Shown one piece after another: positions 10,166-22,867 of a stretch of 64,000 nt of DNA. A program made the position numbers and the translations under genes. The notes beneath the pieces are model-generated. The model did not search any database, had not been told where the DNA came from, and saw nothing but the letters and a program-made list of their open reading frames with translations. Source of the DNA: Pyropia haitanensis (Eukaryota; Rhodophyta; Bangiophyceae; Bangiales; Bangiaceae); contig SDUX01000050.1 in assembly GCA_008729055.1 (NCBI GenBank), forward strand, positions 26,523 to 90,522, read 5' to 3'. Each line of letters starts with the position of its first letter. Within the stretch, counting starts at the first letter, position 1.

Positions 10166-13100
10166 GGCGGGCGCGCGGGAGGGCGCCCCTCACCACGCGC
10201 ACCAGGTGGCGCCCCAGCAGGCGCCGCCGCCGCCGCCCCCGCAGCAGCGCCCGAGCCTTGGGCGGAACTTGCTGCAGCGGGGGCTCGGCGAGGAACGGGC
10301 GGGAGGTTACCTCGACCTGCCCGTCCCCTGTCTGCGCGACCACCGCGATCAGCTTGGCTGTCACGCGGACGCGGAGGCCATTCGGGGTCGATCATGTCGT
10401 TGACCTTGACCTTCCACGACGGAAAGTGCTGCTGATAAAAAGGAAGACTCGCAACAGCCCTTTCCTTGCCTTTGGCGCCCTTGCCCTTGGAGCTGTCCAG
10501 CTGGTCTTGCCACTGGTAGTGGGTGACAAACAGGTTGGACAGCTCCGCCTGGAGGGAGACAGACTGGCCGAGGCGGGTCATGTCAAACAGGTCCAACGGC
10601 TTGGTCCGGGTGGTGACGACCGGCCTCCACCGCTGACGCCCCCCCGCCCCGCCTGCCCGCTGCGCAGCCGCGGCACCACCCGCGCTGCCCGCTTCGGCGT
10701 CGTCACCCGACGCGGGACCGCCCGCGTTGGCCCGCAACCTCAGCTGCTGGTACGCGATGACGCTCTCCACGACGTGCGCGACAAAGGCGGCCACGCAGGT
10801 GAAGAAGGTGCCGTCGCGGCCCTTGATGAGCCGCCTCTTGGCGCCCTTGGGATCGGGGACGGCCGTCCACGCCCACGCGATTTGAAGGAGCAGGTACCGC
10901 GCGTCGTCACGGAGGGGCTCGCGGATCTGCTCCAACGAGAGCAGCGCCCGAGACGAGAGCGACTCAAACGTCAGCGCGTGCTGCAGCGGCGAGCCAGCGG
11001 CCGCCGCGTTGGCCATCTGCGACAAACAGTGCGCAATGTAGGCCACAGACGACGGCTGGTGGAGGGCGAGCAAGCCCAAGTTGAGCGCCCGTCGCAGCGA
11101 GTCATCGCCGAGCGCCTTGCCAGACTGGTTGGTCACAACGACGCCGCGGGACTTGGCGTAGGCGACAAGGTCGACAATCTTGGTGACGCCGTGGCGAAGC
11201 CTCTGGTCGGCAGGCACCTCCTGGTCGCGCGTGTAGACAAAGCTCATGGCCCACTGGAGGTGGTCCGCCTGCGTCATGGGCTTGGTCGGGACAAGGATGT
11301 CGTTGGCGGCGTAACCCAGCGCCAACACCTCCGAGCCCGTCAGGAACCGATGATCACGACGACTGACGACGGCAAAGTACTCGCGGTCGTTGGAGTTGGC
11401 GTGGCGCTCCTTGCGGAGCTCCAGCAGCCCACCAAAGCGATGGGAGCCGTCCACCAAGACGTACGCCTCCTTGTCGGTAGGCTTCCTCCAGTCCCTTGTG
11501 ACGCGGATGGAGCCGGACGCCCACTGGTACGACGAGTCGCGAAATACCTTGAGGTAGTTTTGCACCACCGACGGCTGCGTCATACGGACAGTCCGGTCCA
11601 ACAGTCGAACCTTGTCCAACGCCACCAACTTTTGCTTGGTCACGTACCCGTCCGACAGCGACAACCGAGGAGGGGGCGCGCGTCGCTCACGCCGCTCGCG
11701 GGAAGGACGCCGACGACGCCGCTCAGGCTGCTCCTCGTCGTCGTCGTCGTCGTCCTCCGCATCCTTGTCCCGCCGTGCGTCGCCAGAGGCGGCAGGCCGG
11801 TTGGCGGCGGTGTCGTCCTCGTCGTCTGCAGGTGCGTCCTCACCTCGACTGCCGCCACCGGCTTGTCCGCCGCCACTCGCCTCGCCTGCTGCTGCAGCTG
11901 CATCCTTGGACGTGTTCTTTTCAGCCTCCTCAGCATCAGAAGAACCGCTCCGTGCACTGCCCGATGGCGCGCTGCTGCTGGGACTGGGAGACGCATACCT
12001 TGGGCGCTGCTCAGCGGGTCCAGGGGGAACGGCCGCCAGAGCCACAATCTCTTCGAGTGGCGCTCCGCGGCTAGGCGCAGCAGGGTCGACTGCTGCCCGA
12101 ACGTTCAATCGGTCGTACAGCGCCACCTGCGCAAGGCCCGAAGCAAGACGACTGGGAGGGACGTCAGCCGGCGGCCGCGGCGGTGCGGGTCCCTCGCCGC
12201 CAGGCGTCACGACCACAGCGGCGCCGCCGCCGCCTTGTGCGCCACCGACTGCAGCCGAGTCTGCCACTGGCGGCGGCGGCGGCGGCACCGCTGCCGCCGG
12301 GCTGTCACCCCCTGCGTTGCCGGCGCCCGCCTCAGTGCGAGCAGCAGCACTACCAGGACCGTCGTCGTCCTTCTCGGGGGAAGAAGACATCAAGTCGCTG
12401 TAGGCTTCCTTGGCGGGAATGGGGAAGACCCGTGAGACCCGCTGTTGGGCGTCGCCAGCCCGACTCGAGGAAGCACCGCCGCGGTCCGCACCACCAACGT
12501 TGACAGCGTCAGCGCCAGGCGCAGGCGGCACGTCGGCGGCTGACGTGCCGGCATCAGCGGGTCCACCTTGCCGCCCAGTGGCCGGGGCGCCTTCCTCCGC
12601 GCCCGCACCGAGATCACCCCCACGCCCCGTTCCACGCATGGGTCGGCCTTGAGCTGCTGGCGGCGACTCGACGCCACGGCTGCCACGGCTGCCTGCGCGT
12701 GCACCCCTTCCGTACACTAGGGTGTGGAAGACGAGCGGCAAAGGAGGCAAGAATCCAGACGTCGCAGAGCCGCCACCGACCGTTGGGCTGCCACCACCAC
12801 CACCACCCCCAGCGATACTGCTGGAGGCCGCGGCGCCACCCGGCAAAGACCTTGGCCGTGGCGGCAGCAGCAACGTCGGGCGACCCGCAGGACGCCCACG
12901 AGCTGATGGCCCCTCGAGCGAGCCCCCAGAAGGTGCGGCGGGGGGCGGTGCGGCCAGCGCAGGCGCAGCTGCAGGCGACGGAGAACGGTCGACCGGGGGA
13001 GAAGAGGGGCGGGAAGCGCCTGGGCCACACTCTGACCCCGTCGGTGGGACGCCAGGAGCCGCGCCAACGCCAGGTCCGCCGCCACGCCGACCATCACCTG

Positions 13101-14500
13101 CGCCGTCGTCGCCCGCAGAGCGCCCGGCGTCCCGGTCGACGACTGGGCCGGGAACCTCACCAGCACCACCGTCCCGGCGCACGTCCCCTCCCGCGGCGCC
13201 GCTGGCGGCCGGGCCCGCGACGGTGGCGGCGCCAGCAGCCACAGCGGATGCGCCGTCGTCCCCCAAGGGACGCCGGGACTCTTGGCCCCCCCGGGCAGCA
13301 TCCCCAGAGACCCCACTGGGCGGCTCCACCGCCGCCGCCCGAGACTCAACCGCCGGTGACCCCGCAGGGTTGACTCGGTCGGGAGTGGGCGCGGGCTCCC
13401 CGTCCGGGCGGCGCACCCCACCAGCCACGGCGGCGCCCGCGGCCGGGCCCGCGCCCGCCGCGCCAGCAGGCACAGGGGATGACCCGCCATCACGCGGGGA
13501 GCGGCCACGACCATGGCTCCCCCGAGAGGCACCTCCGCGGCCCCCCTGGGAGAGGCGGGCTCCTCAGGACGGCCGGCCGCGCCACCGTCCAGCGGGGCGC
13601 CCTCAGAGCCGAGGCTCCCCGCAGCCGCACCCCCAGGGGCCCCACGGGGCGCGGCCGCCGACCCGGAACCGCCAGCCGGGGACCGCGCCGGGCTCCCTCG
13701 GCGGGAAGTCGGACGAGAACCCCCCTCCCGGCGACCGTCACGCCCCAGTGCCGCCGCCGCGGCCACACTTGGCAAAGCCGCCCCCCCAGAACCGCCGACT
13801 GCGCCGCCGTCCCGCGGGGTGCGCCGGGGAGCAGGGCTCCCCCGCGACGAGCCCCCCAAAGCCCCACTGGGCGACGCGGCCGCCCCCGAGTCGCCATCAG
13901 GGGTCCGAGCCCGGCGATCACGGCGGGGGGGGGAACCGCCACGCCCCTCTGAGCGATCCGACCCCCCGCCGGCGTCCCCGCCGGTGGCCGCGCCCGCGCC
14001 AGACCCACCGCCAGACGGGGAGGAAGCGCCGCCGTCACGGGACTGGCGGCGGGCACCGTCCGCTCGGCGGGATGTCGACAGAGAAGCGCGACCCGCACCA
14101 CCGGCCCCAGACGGCGAGGCGACGCCCGCCGACGGCGAAACGGCGCGATCGCCGGCCCCGCGCGGTCGACCGGTACCGCGAAGCCCGGTCCCACGCCCAC
14201 GACGACGACCGACAGCGTCCGCCGCACGAAGCGCCGCACCAGACCCGCCAGACGCGCCACCGCCGACGTCAGAGCGACCCGCAACGCTGCGAAGGCCTCG
14301 ACGACGGCCCCGAACGCCACGGTCCGCGTCGGCACGCGAAGAAGACGCCCCACGACGACGACGATCTTCCCCACGTCCCCCCCCTCACCACGCTCCCCAG
14401 AACTCTCCCGGCCACTCCCATCGTCGCCACGACGGTCAGCCTCCGCCCTCCCACGCTGCGCACCCCGCCCGCGAGCAGGGGAACGGTCAGAACGAGCCAT
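6205..14500 (-). CDS. Y1: ParB-like domain plus 2OG-Fe(II) oxygenase-like domain protein
   Basis: This is a very long gene (about 2,760 residues) with the same layout as Y2. The start is set at the ATG at 14500, whose product begins MARSDRSPARGRG, like MARSPRKATSRARG in Y2. The frame changes twice in C runs (14377-14384 and about 13541), so the N-terminus is uncertain. A disordered Ala/Gly/Pro/Ser region comes first. A ParB/sulfiredoxin-like domain follows at about 11640-11290, with VDGSHRFGG (DGxHR motif near 11454). A 46-residue tandem repeat lies at 8650-9480 and a basic stretch near 8300. The C-terminal oxygenase-like fold has LVERGWVILKG, SPHVDF (HxD, His at 7146), DLVHAG (His at 6789) and RTHMYL, matching an HxD...H...R iron/2-oxoglutarate site. 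I infer a nuclear DNA-binding, possibly DNA-modifying protein. Its substrate is unknown. Confidence 0.7.
8650..9480. repeat. 138-bp tandem repeat inside Y1
   Basis: About six near-identical copies plus a diverged one, in register every 138 bases (for example starts near 8653, 8791, 8929, 9067, 9205 and 9343). Each encodes 46 residues, including ADSPGPPPAATPGEADRDAQ and Gly/Glu runs. The period is a multiple of three, so the coding frame is kept. Y2 lacks this repeat. Confidence 0.9.
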
Positions 14501-14719
14501 CACGACGAGATGACCAAACACACCACAAAAAAACCACTCTACCGGCCCTCACGCACGCTCACAGCCTCCCCGCCGCGCGGGGAGGCGGACAGAGGGTGCA
14601 CAGGGGTCAGCCCAACAGTTCCACGTAGATAGGGGGGGGTGGGGAGCAAGAGGAAGCGAGGGATCAAAGAAAAACCGCGTGGGAAAGGGGTGGACGTCGA
14701 CACGGAGGAAGACGGCCCG

Positions 14720-14729
14720 TAAATTAAAT
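14720..14729 (-). promoter_or_regulatory. AT-rich TATA-like element upstream of Y1
   Basis: The minus strand reads CATTTAATTTACGG, 220-230 bases upstream of the proposed ATG at 14500. This is the same distance as the clear TATA box of Y2. The match to TATA is weak, and position is the main argument. Confidence 0.3.
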
Positions 14730-14892
14730 GGTCACGATGCTGACACTCTTCAAGGGTGCACCTGGGCACTCGCGCGGGACCACTTTTCAAGTCTGCAATC
14801 GTGACCAGCGGAGGGAGTCGTGGACAGGGAGTTTGGAGAAACAACTTCTCAGCTCGTGCAATGGAAGATGATTGGCCGAGATCGTCTGGCCA

Positions 14893-15240
14893 GGTCCGTA
14901 GTACTACGGAAGCGCGGATACCAACACGTGTTGGTCCGCACTGAGTCCGACACGTGGGGTGGGGCCATCGAATACACGTGTGGCCACGTGGCCCAATCGG
15001 GGACTCTGGCCCCCCGCTTCCGTAGTACTACGGAATCCGTCGGATCACACTCGCTTCCGTAGTACTACGGAAGCGCGCGGGTCTACACGTGTCCATCCGC
15101 ACACATTTTGACACGTGGGGTGGGGCCATCCAATACACGTGTTGACACGTGGGCCAATGGAAGACACTGGGCCCCCGCTTCCGTAGTACTACGGAATCCG
15201 TCGGATCACACTCGCTTCCGTAGTACTACGGAAGCGCCCG
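14893..15240. repeat. Type B palindromes with CACGTG sites upstream of Y1
   Basis: Five CCGTAGTACTACGG palindromes lie near 14903, 15025, 15063, 15185 and 15225. Between them the motifs ACACGTG or CACGTGT recur many times (for example CAACACGTGTTGG near 14924). A block of about 160 bases holding two palindromes and a GGGTGGGGCCATC spacer is duplicated. CACGTG is the classical E-box/G-box, but no binding factor can be named here. Confidence 0.8.
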
Positions 15241-15285
15241 GGTCAACACGTGTCGATCCGCACACAGTCCGACACGTGGGACGGG

Positions 15286-16010
15286 GCCCCTCGTGGCCGT
15301 CGCACTCTGGAGTAGGCCAAGCCTACTACTAGTACTGTGTGCAACACCGCAGACGCGCCCGCGTCTGTTTTGGTCAAGTGAGTGTGCGTGCGTCCACACG
15401 GCGGTGCGCGCAGCCCCAGAGAGGTGGCGCATCCCAGACCAATGCCTGACAATGAGGAAAGAAACGGAAGAAGAATAAAAATGCCGCCTGTGATGGCTTG
15501 TAGCTGGCCAACAAGGCGGGGACGTGCCTCATGGCCGTCGCAATCTGCAGACGCGGCGTCCGTCATGGCAGTCGCACTCTGGAGAGAGCTCAGCGTTTGA
15601 GGACTATGTGCAACACCGTAGAGGCGGCGTTCCTCATGGCCGTCGCACTCTGGAGTGAGCCCAGCGTACAACGACTATGTGCAACACCGCCGAGGCGGCG
15701 TTCCTCAAAGCAGTCGCACTCTGGACGGAGCCAAGCGGGTGAGGACTATGTGCAACACTGCAGACGAGGTGTCCCTCTTGGCCGTCCCCCTCTGCAAGGA
15801 GCCAAGCGTAAAAGGACTATGTGCAACACCGCAGAGGCGGCGTCCCTTATGGCTGTTCCCCTCTGCGAGCAGCCAAGCGTATGAGGACTATGTGCAACAC
15901 CAGAGACGCGGCGTTCCTCATGGACGTCGCACTCTGCAAGATCCCAAGCGTATTTGGACTATGTGCAATACCGCAGATGCGCCCGCATCTTTTGGTCAAG
16001 TGAGGGCTCG
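15286..16010. repeat. 71-bp tandem repeat array
   Basis: CTATGTGCAACACCG recurs every 71 bases at 15604, 15675, 15746, 15817, 15888 and 15959, each followed by a degenerate CTCATGGCCGTCGCACTCTG block. Less regular copies extend left to about 15290. Both ends carry a related flank reading CGCCCGC(G/A)TCTxTTTGGTCAAG (near 15358 and 15982). No open frame runs through it convincingly. Its role is unknown. Confidence 0.8.
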
Positions 16011-16035
16011 ACCACACATGCCGTCAGGCCCATGT

Positions 16036-16200
16036 GGATTCCGTAGTACTACGGACCGGTCGAGTGATACACGTGTGCCAGACAACCGAAACCGGCAGAT
16101 CCACGTGGATCTCAATTACAAATTGGAGGACAGCATCCCGTACTTGAATGTCGCTTGTAGATGGTAATTGTTTCCACCGGTTCCGTAGTACTACGGAACT
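16036..16200. repeat. Two outlying type B palindromes
   Basis: CCGTAGTACTACGG occurs near 16045 and near 16190, about 145 bases apart, close to the 139-base spacing of the array at 4773-6142. Together with the group at 14893-15240 they flank the 71-bp repeat array. Confidence 0.8.
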
Positions 16201-17456
16201 GGACCCTGGTAGAATGTCCCACAGAGGGTCACGCTGTCCTTGTCAGATATCCCGCAGCACAAACCAGTCGTGGTCCCGAGGTGCAAACGATGCCAACCTG
16301 AGCGTTCCACTGGCCCTTGGTGCCACGCCCGAGGTTCTCGTTGCAGCCTGTGTAGCAGACGCGCTCGAGGCGATTGGAGTCGGCACACGCCCTTGTCTTG
16401 CAACGCGGGGCGGGAACGGTGGCGAGACGCGTGTGCATCGAGGCCGGTCCTTGTGATACGAATACGAAAACTGGCCCGCGACAGGGTATGGGGGAGGGGG
16501 GGGGCGGGGGGGAGGGAGGGGGGGAGGAGGGGCACCCTTTGCATGCTCCCACGGCATGGATGATCTGCCCGATTGTGTCTCCACCCCGCCCCGCCGCCCC
16601 CACGTGATGGGATTCTTTTGCGACCAGATGTGATTACGATTGAAATTCAGACACGATAAACGTCGGATGATCGTCCATCAAGATCTCGATGACGTGATTC
16701 ACATTTCATTGTCGATGATTTGCGAAATCGATTGACAAATCACGCTCATCAACCCGATTTTTCGATTTCACCGTTCCAAATGCGGGACTCGTTAATGACC
16801 ATGCCACACTCTTGCCCGTGCTACACAACCGCCCTTTGACTCTCCCTCGCCCGTGCCACAACCGCGCTTGATGCTCCTGCACCATCCATGCCGGCACACC
16901 TGGCGATCACGCGCCGTTAAAACGGCGCGTGGCAAAATGAGGCGCCACAACCGAGACAATTTTCGAGCGCGACACCCGTTTGAACACGACGCCTGGCCGT
17001 CTGATATTTTCGGTCTAGAGCGAATACGCCCTTGGAGTGACACCAGCAGCAGCAGCAGCAGCAGCAGCATCAGCAATGGCACGGGGCAAGTCGTGGTCTG
17101 CACGCATGCTTGTAGTGACGCAGTGCAGGACGGCAGCATGGACACAACGCCCGCCACAGTTTGCAGTCGTGCGAATTCACATGGAAAGTTACGCGCCCGT
17201 CTGTCGATTTGTGAATGCATAATCGCGATAGACATTTCAGTACTCAAATTTGATGAAATGCGAGACAATGGGCTCGCGCGGAGCCAGTATGTGGGTGAAT
17301 CTCACCAGAAGGAGAGCCCCTGCGCGCCTCATCGCATACAAGTGTACAATAAATGCCCTTTTTTTAGAGTGCGTTGCAAACCCCCCGAAAAATTGTATAC
17401 GACAGCACAGACAACTACGCCCGGGCGCCGCGGCGCGGTAACGCACGCACAGAGTA
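16201..17456. other. Intergenic region between Z1 and the palindrome block
   Basis: I see no supported gene. A G-rich tract lies at 16490-16540. From about 16610 to 16800 the sequence is relatively AT-rich with scattered ATCGAT/GAAATCGA words. A CAG microsatellite lies at 17043-17066. The stretch downstream of the Z1 stop (17457) probably contains its 3' UTR. Confidence 0.5.
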
Positions 17457-19665
17457 TTAAAAGGAGAGTCCAAACGCGCGCGCCAAGATGGGGGCAAACA
17501 GCACCACATTCGGCAAGCGAGTGCCGCCGCTCAGCCATTTCGCCACCTTGTCAACAGCCGACGGTCGGTCCGCGGGTCCCCAGTCGAGCAATCGACGTGG
17601 GATGTTGCGCTCACTGACGGCAGACGCAACAGCCTGGCAACCGTCATGACTGCTGTCAGACTGGGTTGCCCACGTGACCGCACAAGCGTGCGCGAGGGCG
17701 GGAGCAAACTCACGCTTGTCAGGGGACATGAAGGAACGCGCCATGGCCACCTGCAGCAGCGCCACCTTGATAACAAACACCCACGGGCATCGGGCCGGCC
17801 CGAATCGGCCCAGCGGGTGCGAGTCCAAAGCCATACCGTCAACAGAGCGGATTGTGCGAGGCAGAAAGCACGCATGGCAACGGGTGTCAAAGCCGCCATC
17901 CCCGTGTCCACGTCGGTCGCGACTCCACGGCGGAGGCTGAGTCTTGCACACTCGGGAAGACACCCCGCATGTGCCGGCCGCCACCGCCGCCGCCGCCGCC
18001 GCGGTAGAGGGCGAGCGCTCCACCGCAGCCGCCGCAGCAATCTGCGGCGACAGAGGTGACGACTTTCCCACGTACTTGTACGAGGACGGCCGCACGCACA
18101 CCATGCACGTCCGGATAAAGCACGACGCCGGACCGTGCCGCTCAGCCGGCTGCGATGTGCGCGACTGGGCGCAGCACCACGCGCACGGCCAGTGTGGGGC
18201 CCCATCTGCGTGCGCCCAGACGGCCAACGCCGCTCTTGTGCCCCGTTCGAGCGCGTCCGACGTCATTTGGGCGGCGGCGAGCGCTGCCCTGTCAATCCCC
18301 TCTGCCGTCGTAACCACACCGGCCGTTGCCGCCGCCGCCGCCGCGACAGGGTGGTCGTCTTTGTCCTCGTCCACGTCTGTATAGTCGTCGTCGGTTGCGA
18401 CGTCGGTCGGCCCGGGCTGGCAACCGGTGGCGACTGCCGGCGCATCCTCCCAGCGGCTGTCGGAGGCGAAGACAGCTGCGACGACGGCGGCTGCGCCAGT
18501 GGCAACGTCAGTTGCGACGGGTCCTCTTCGACAGGGAAAGAAAGGGCGGACGGGCAAGGGCGGAGGGGGGGGTGCGGGCGTTGTGAGGGGGGGGAGGGGG
18601 GGGGTGGCGTGATGATGATGCAGGGGGAGGAGGAGGAGGAGGAGGAGGGGGAGGAGGAGAGGGAGGAGGAGGAGGAGGAGGAGGAGTAGGAGGAAGAGGA
18701 GGAGGAGGAGGACGCTCAAAGTTGAGCCGGTTGATGCCAGGGAAGAGTCGTCTCTGTCGTGATGGTGGCAGTGGAGGTGTCCCTGACGACACACGCGGCA
18801 TTGTCCCGGCTGGGCGTCCTCGTCGTGGTTCATCCGCCTCGTCCTCCTCCACCACCTCCTCCTTCTCTTCCTCCTCCTCCCCGGCAGACAGGGACCCATC
18901 ACTATAGTCAAAGAGTCTGTCGCGCATCATCGTTGTCGTCGTCGTCGTCGTCGTCATCCCCGCCGTCCTGCCCAAAGGCGAGTAGGCCGGAGGTCCCACT
19001 GCGCCATGACGAGAGGCGCCAGACGAGTAGGATGTGCGGCGACGAGCCGCCGCACCCCACCCCGGGGGATGAAAGAGGCGACGGCGGCTGCTTCCAAAGC
19101 CGTGCGGGTCGTTTTCGTCGTCCTCGTCTGGTTCATCCCCATCCCGGCGGGGAGGCGGACGAGTTCGCTTGACGCGCACCACGGTCGGACGAGTGGGCGG
19201 GTGCGCACAAAAGTCGCAAGGAGCAAACTTGCCTTCCTTGCACGACACAAATGTGTCGATGGTGGCGCCATCAAGGAGGGCGTCCAGCCCGTAGCGTCGG
19301 CAGCGGTCGCCCGGCAGCTTTGCCCACTCGTCAAAGTTTCCCAACGACGACATGGCCGGTACGCGCTCGTGGGTGCGTGCGTCGGCCAAAGACTCGGAAT
19401 AGTTGACGGGGTTGACCACAACGGCCGTGCCGACAAGGTCATTCGACCGACAAATGCGGCCAGACGCTTGAGCAAACGACAGCAGGTTGCGGGAACCGAG
19501 ATGGTAGGACCACCGCATGGACGGAAAGTCGGTGCCCGTCGATACGGCGGGAGAGCCAACGACAATGACGACGCCCATCCCAGCGTGCAAAGACACGCGG
19601 TCAACAATGTCGCTCGCTGCCGTGTCCTCTGTAAAGTCCCTCAAGCCGGCAAAGCTTCCGCTGCG

Positions 19666-19699
<34 letters not shown>

Positions 19700-19730
19700 C
19701 CTGCGGGCGCTTGTCCAGGCCGCATCGGGC

Positions 19731-19774
<44 letters not shown>

Positions 19775-19898
19775 GGCTGCGGCCGCTGCAGTTGCTCATG
19801 GTGCCGCAGGCTCCCCGCACGATAAACATTCACCACGACAAACGGGCGCGACGACGAGGTTGCGTCGTTGACGGCGGCGGCGGGGGCGGCGGCGGCGG

Positions 19899-19929
<31 letters not shown>

Positions 19930-21071
19930 CGCGGGGGGTTGTGCTGCCCCGCCCCCCCCCCCCCCCCCCCCCCCGCCTGCAAACCAATAGAAGTCTCGGT
20001 CGCATGAAACATGATGACAGCCACGTCGGATCGATGCGAGTCGATCCCCAATGAGACGCTCTCGAGCTGACGGTACAGCGCGCGTACGACGCCCGTCACC
20101 TCGGCAATCATCTCGCAAAAGACGCCCAACACGAGCGCCCGCTCACCAGGGGAATCGACTCCACCCACGAGTGCCGTCTTGATCCGATGCAGCTGCTCAA
20201 TGACGCGGGTGGCGACGGCGGCGTGAAGCTTGTCGTTGGCACCTCGGCCGGGGCTTCGGACGTACGGTTCGTGGATTGGCTCGACCATGTAGCGAATGTT
20301 GGACCGGCGACTGCTCTCTGCGCGGATGACTGCGACCGGCCGGTTGGCATTGGTGCCGACCGCGGACAGCAGGGTCGTCACTAGACCCGCAGGCGCGGTG
20401 GCGGTGAGCAGCAGCAGCGGGCACGGCAGTTCCGACAGCAGGTTGCGCACGTGCGACAGGTGGGTTCGAAAGGTAGACCACAGCGGCACCAGGTGGACCT
20501 CATCGACAACCAGACGTGCCAGACGACCGTCCTGGTCGAGACGACGGATCAAATCGCGAAAGGTTGCCAAATGGTGTACGGCCGAGCAAATGTCCGACAC
20601 GATGAGCGCTGCTGCACGCTCCCCCCCACCGCGGACCGCTCCCTGCGCCCAGACGCCGGTGGGGATGGCCATGCCACGGGCGGCTGACAGGATGGTGCCC
20701 GACACGGCTCGGGTGGGCGTCAAGACGATCGTTACGGGAGGGGCGAAATGGGATCCAACGGGGACGACCGTCGACGTTCCCATCGCCGATGCAAAAGCAC
20801 ACGACCGGGCAGCATCCACGCCGGCGCGACAGGGAGCGAGAAACGTCAGCGTCTTGCCCGCACCCGTCGGGAGGACGACCAGCTGCGTGACGGGCTCGCG
20901 CGCCACCATCACCGTGTGTACAGCCGTCCGCTGGGCGTCGGACTTGTACATGCGCGTCCCATACAGGGAGCTGACGACCGCATCCACGGCACGGCGTGCG
21001 TCGCCGCTGTTGGGGCGGACGATGCGGCTCAGCGACTCGTTGACCGCCGCATTGCCGGCTACACTGCTCAT
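17457..21071 (-). CDS. Z1 helicase: RecQ-type SF2 helicase with C-terminal cysteine-rich domain
   Basis: An ATP-dependent DNA helicase of RecQ type. Motifs run in order: VVLPTGAGKT (Walker A, about 20850-20880), TIVLTPTRAV (Ia), VVDEVHLV (DEVH box, about 20490-20510), LLLTATAP (III), then SPAVSTGTDFPSMRW (V) and QASGRICR (VI, about 19451-19475). A Gln run of about 13 residues and acidic and Pro runs separate this from a C-terminal cysteine-rich region (CAWCCAQS, CFIRTCMVC, RCHACFLPR, RCPW), ending LARAFGLSF. The frame must switch in the C runs at about 19940-19970 and 18560-18605. The ATG at 21071 lies two bases after the stop of the recombinase-like frame, but the helicase frame stays open further upstream into a G run near 21227. 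The two may therefore be one fused protein. All motifs needed for activity are present. Confidence 0.75.
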
Positions 21072-21073
21072 CC

Positions 21074-22833
21074 TCACGGGATTGCGAGCGTCGCTGGCAG
21101 TCGTCGCCCCGCCGCCGCCGCCGCCGCCGCCGCCGCCAGCTCCCGCGCCACCACCGCCACCGGTTGTTGTCCCTTGAGCAGCTGCTGTCGCTGGCGACGG
21201 CGATGCCACCGCCCGCCCCCCCCCCCACCCGCGCCGGCGGCCGGCGCGCCGCCGGCCGCAGCAGCATCTGCCGTCTGAATGCTCAGAGGATGTGTCAGAC
21301 CGCCAGTACCGTGGGCAGACGATAACCCGAGGGCGGCGTGCCAACGGGTAGAAAAGATGCGAAAGAGGCTGTAGGTGGTGTTGTTGAGCGCGCCAAACGT
21401 GTGCGTCGGGTCGCCGGCATAGGCGGTGGTGGCGGTTGCGCTCGTGTGCCCCATCTGCGCGTCAAGGACACGGCCCCAGGCAACTAGGCCCTCGACAGGC
21501 GTGCGCACCGACGCGCTTGCGGCGGCGACGCCCCCCCCCGGTGGGGCCGCGATGGCGGCCGGCGTGCCGAGGGCTGGGTCGAGAGGGTCAAAGTCGGCAA
21601 TCAGCCGGCCGACGCCGTTGATATACTGCCGAAGCACACGGACGGTAATGGGGAGGGTAGAGACGCGGAGAAGGAGGTCATCTGCGAGGGCGGCGGTCAA
21701 GGCTCGCGGCTGTAGCTGCTGCCCGCGCTCGTCGCGGAAAAGGAGCGCCCGGTCGATGGCGCCGCCATGACCGGCGCCAATGAGGGTGGAAGAGGGCGCC
21801 GCCGGGTCTACAGCACGGCTTAGGTAGGCGTCGAGCGGCTCGACAAAGACGAGGTACTGGATGACGAGGGACGACGACGGCGCGTCATGCCACCTCACAA
21901 TAGGCCGTCCGGTACCCTGGCGCTCGACTTGACCCTTCCAGTAGGTGATGACAGTGTAGACCAGCCCGTTGTGGACAAAGACGGACCGATGGGCGCGGGC
22001 CGAGGAAGCGCAGAGGCGCACGCCAGCCGACTCTGTCATGCGGGCAGGGGCGCCGCCTACACAGTGGGTTATCGCCCAAATGAGCGCCCGGCAGCGGTTG
22101 GCGAGCTGACGCCAGGTGCGGAGCTTGGCAGCGTCGGTTACAACCGGCGGGGCGGTCAGGTCGAGCTCCTCCACACCCGGGTCTCGCTCTGACGGCTTGA
22201 CTGCGACACGGACGGGGCAGTCGGGCGAGTCGAGCACCCCAGACGCAATCATGTGGCTGCGCCAGCCACTGACGAGACGGGCGTTGACGGGGAGCTCGAG
22301 GAATGAGACGCCGGGCGACTGGACGTTTGGCGAGTCGATCAGCTGTACGGCTTGGGCGTAGAAGCCAGAGCCGGTGGGGTCGTAGCCAAAGGTGAGTTGC
22401 TGGAGCAGCCCGCCGAGCTCCCGCTGAGCCGCTCTCACCCGCGCACCGACGGTGGCGGTGCTCATGTGAAGGCCACGGTGGAGCAGCGTGCCACAAACCG
22501 CGCCAGGCGGAGCGCCGGCGGGCAGGTGAGAGGAGTCGTCACACGGGATAAACGCTGGCGCTACCGTCTCGGACCGACTGATCGCTTCGCATGACGAGGA
22601 CAGCTGCACAATGTAGGCCGCCGCAGTCGTAGACGTTGGGTTGGTCGCCATCGCGATGCGCTCAAACGACTCTTCAACCGACCCGGTGGGGACGTTCATG
22701 AAAAAGAGCGTGTTGACAATGTGGGTTGCAAACAGGAGGGATGTCGCCAGGTGACCACCGGCGGTCGCGCTCATGTGCGAGCAGTGGTCGGCGGCGCTCT
22801 GCGCATCACGCGCGTCGTTGTCATTGTCGTCGT

Positions 22834-22867
<34 letters not shown>

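Noticed and set aside
8767..12435. 1,222-codon plus-strand frame opposite Y1
   Set aside because: It is the complement of the Y1 repeat and ParB-like region. Only the minus strand shows conserved motifs shared with Y2.
12722..14632. 636-codon plus-strand frame opposite the Y1 N-terminus
   Set aside because: Arg/Pro/Ala shadow of the low-complexity N-terminus of Y1; no start context and no motif.
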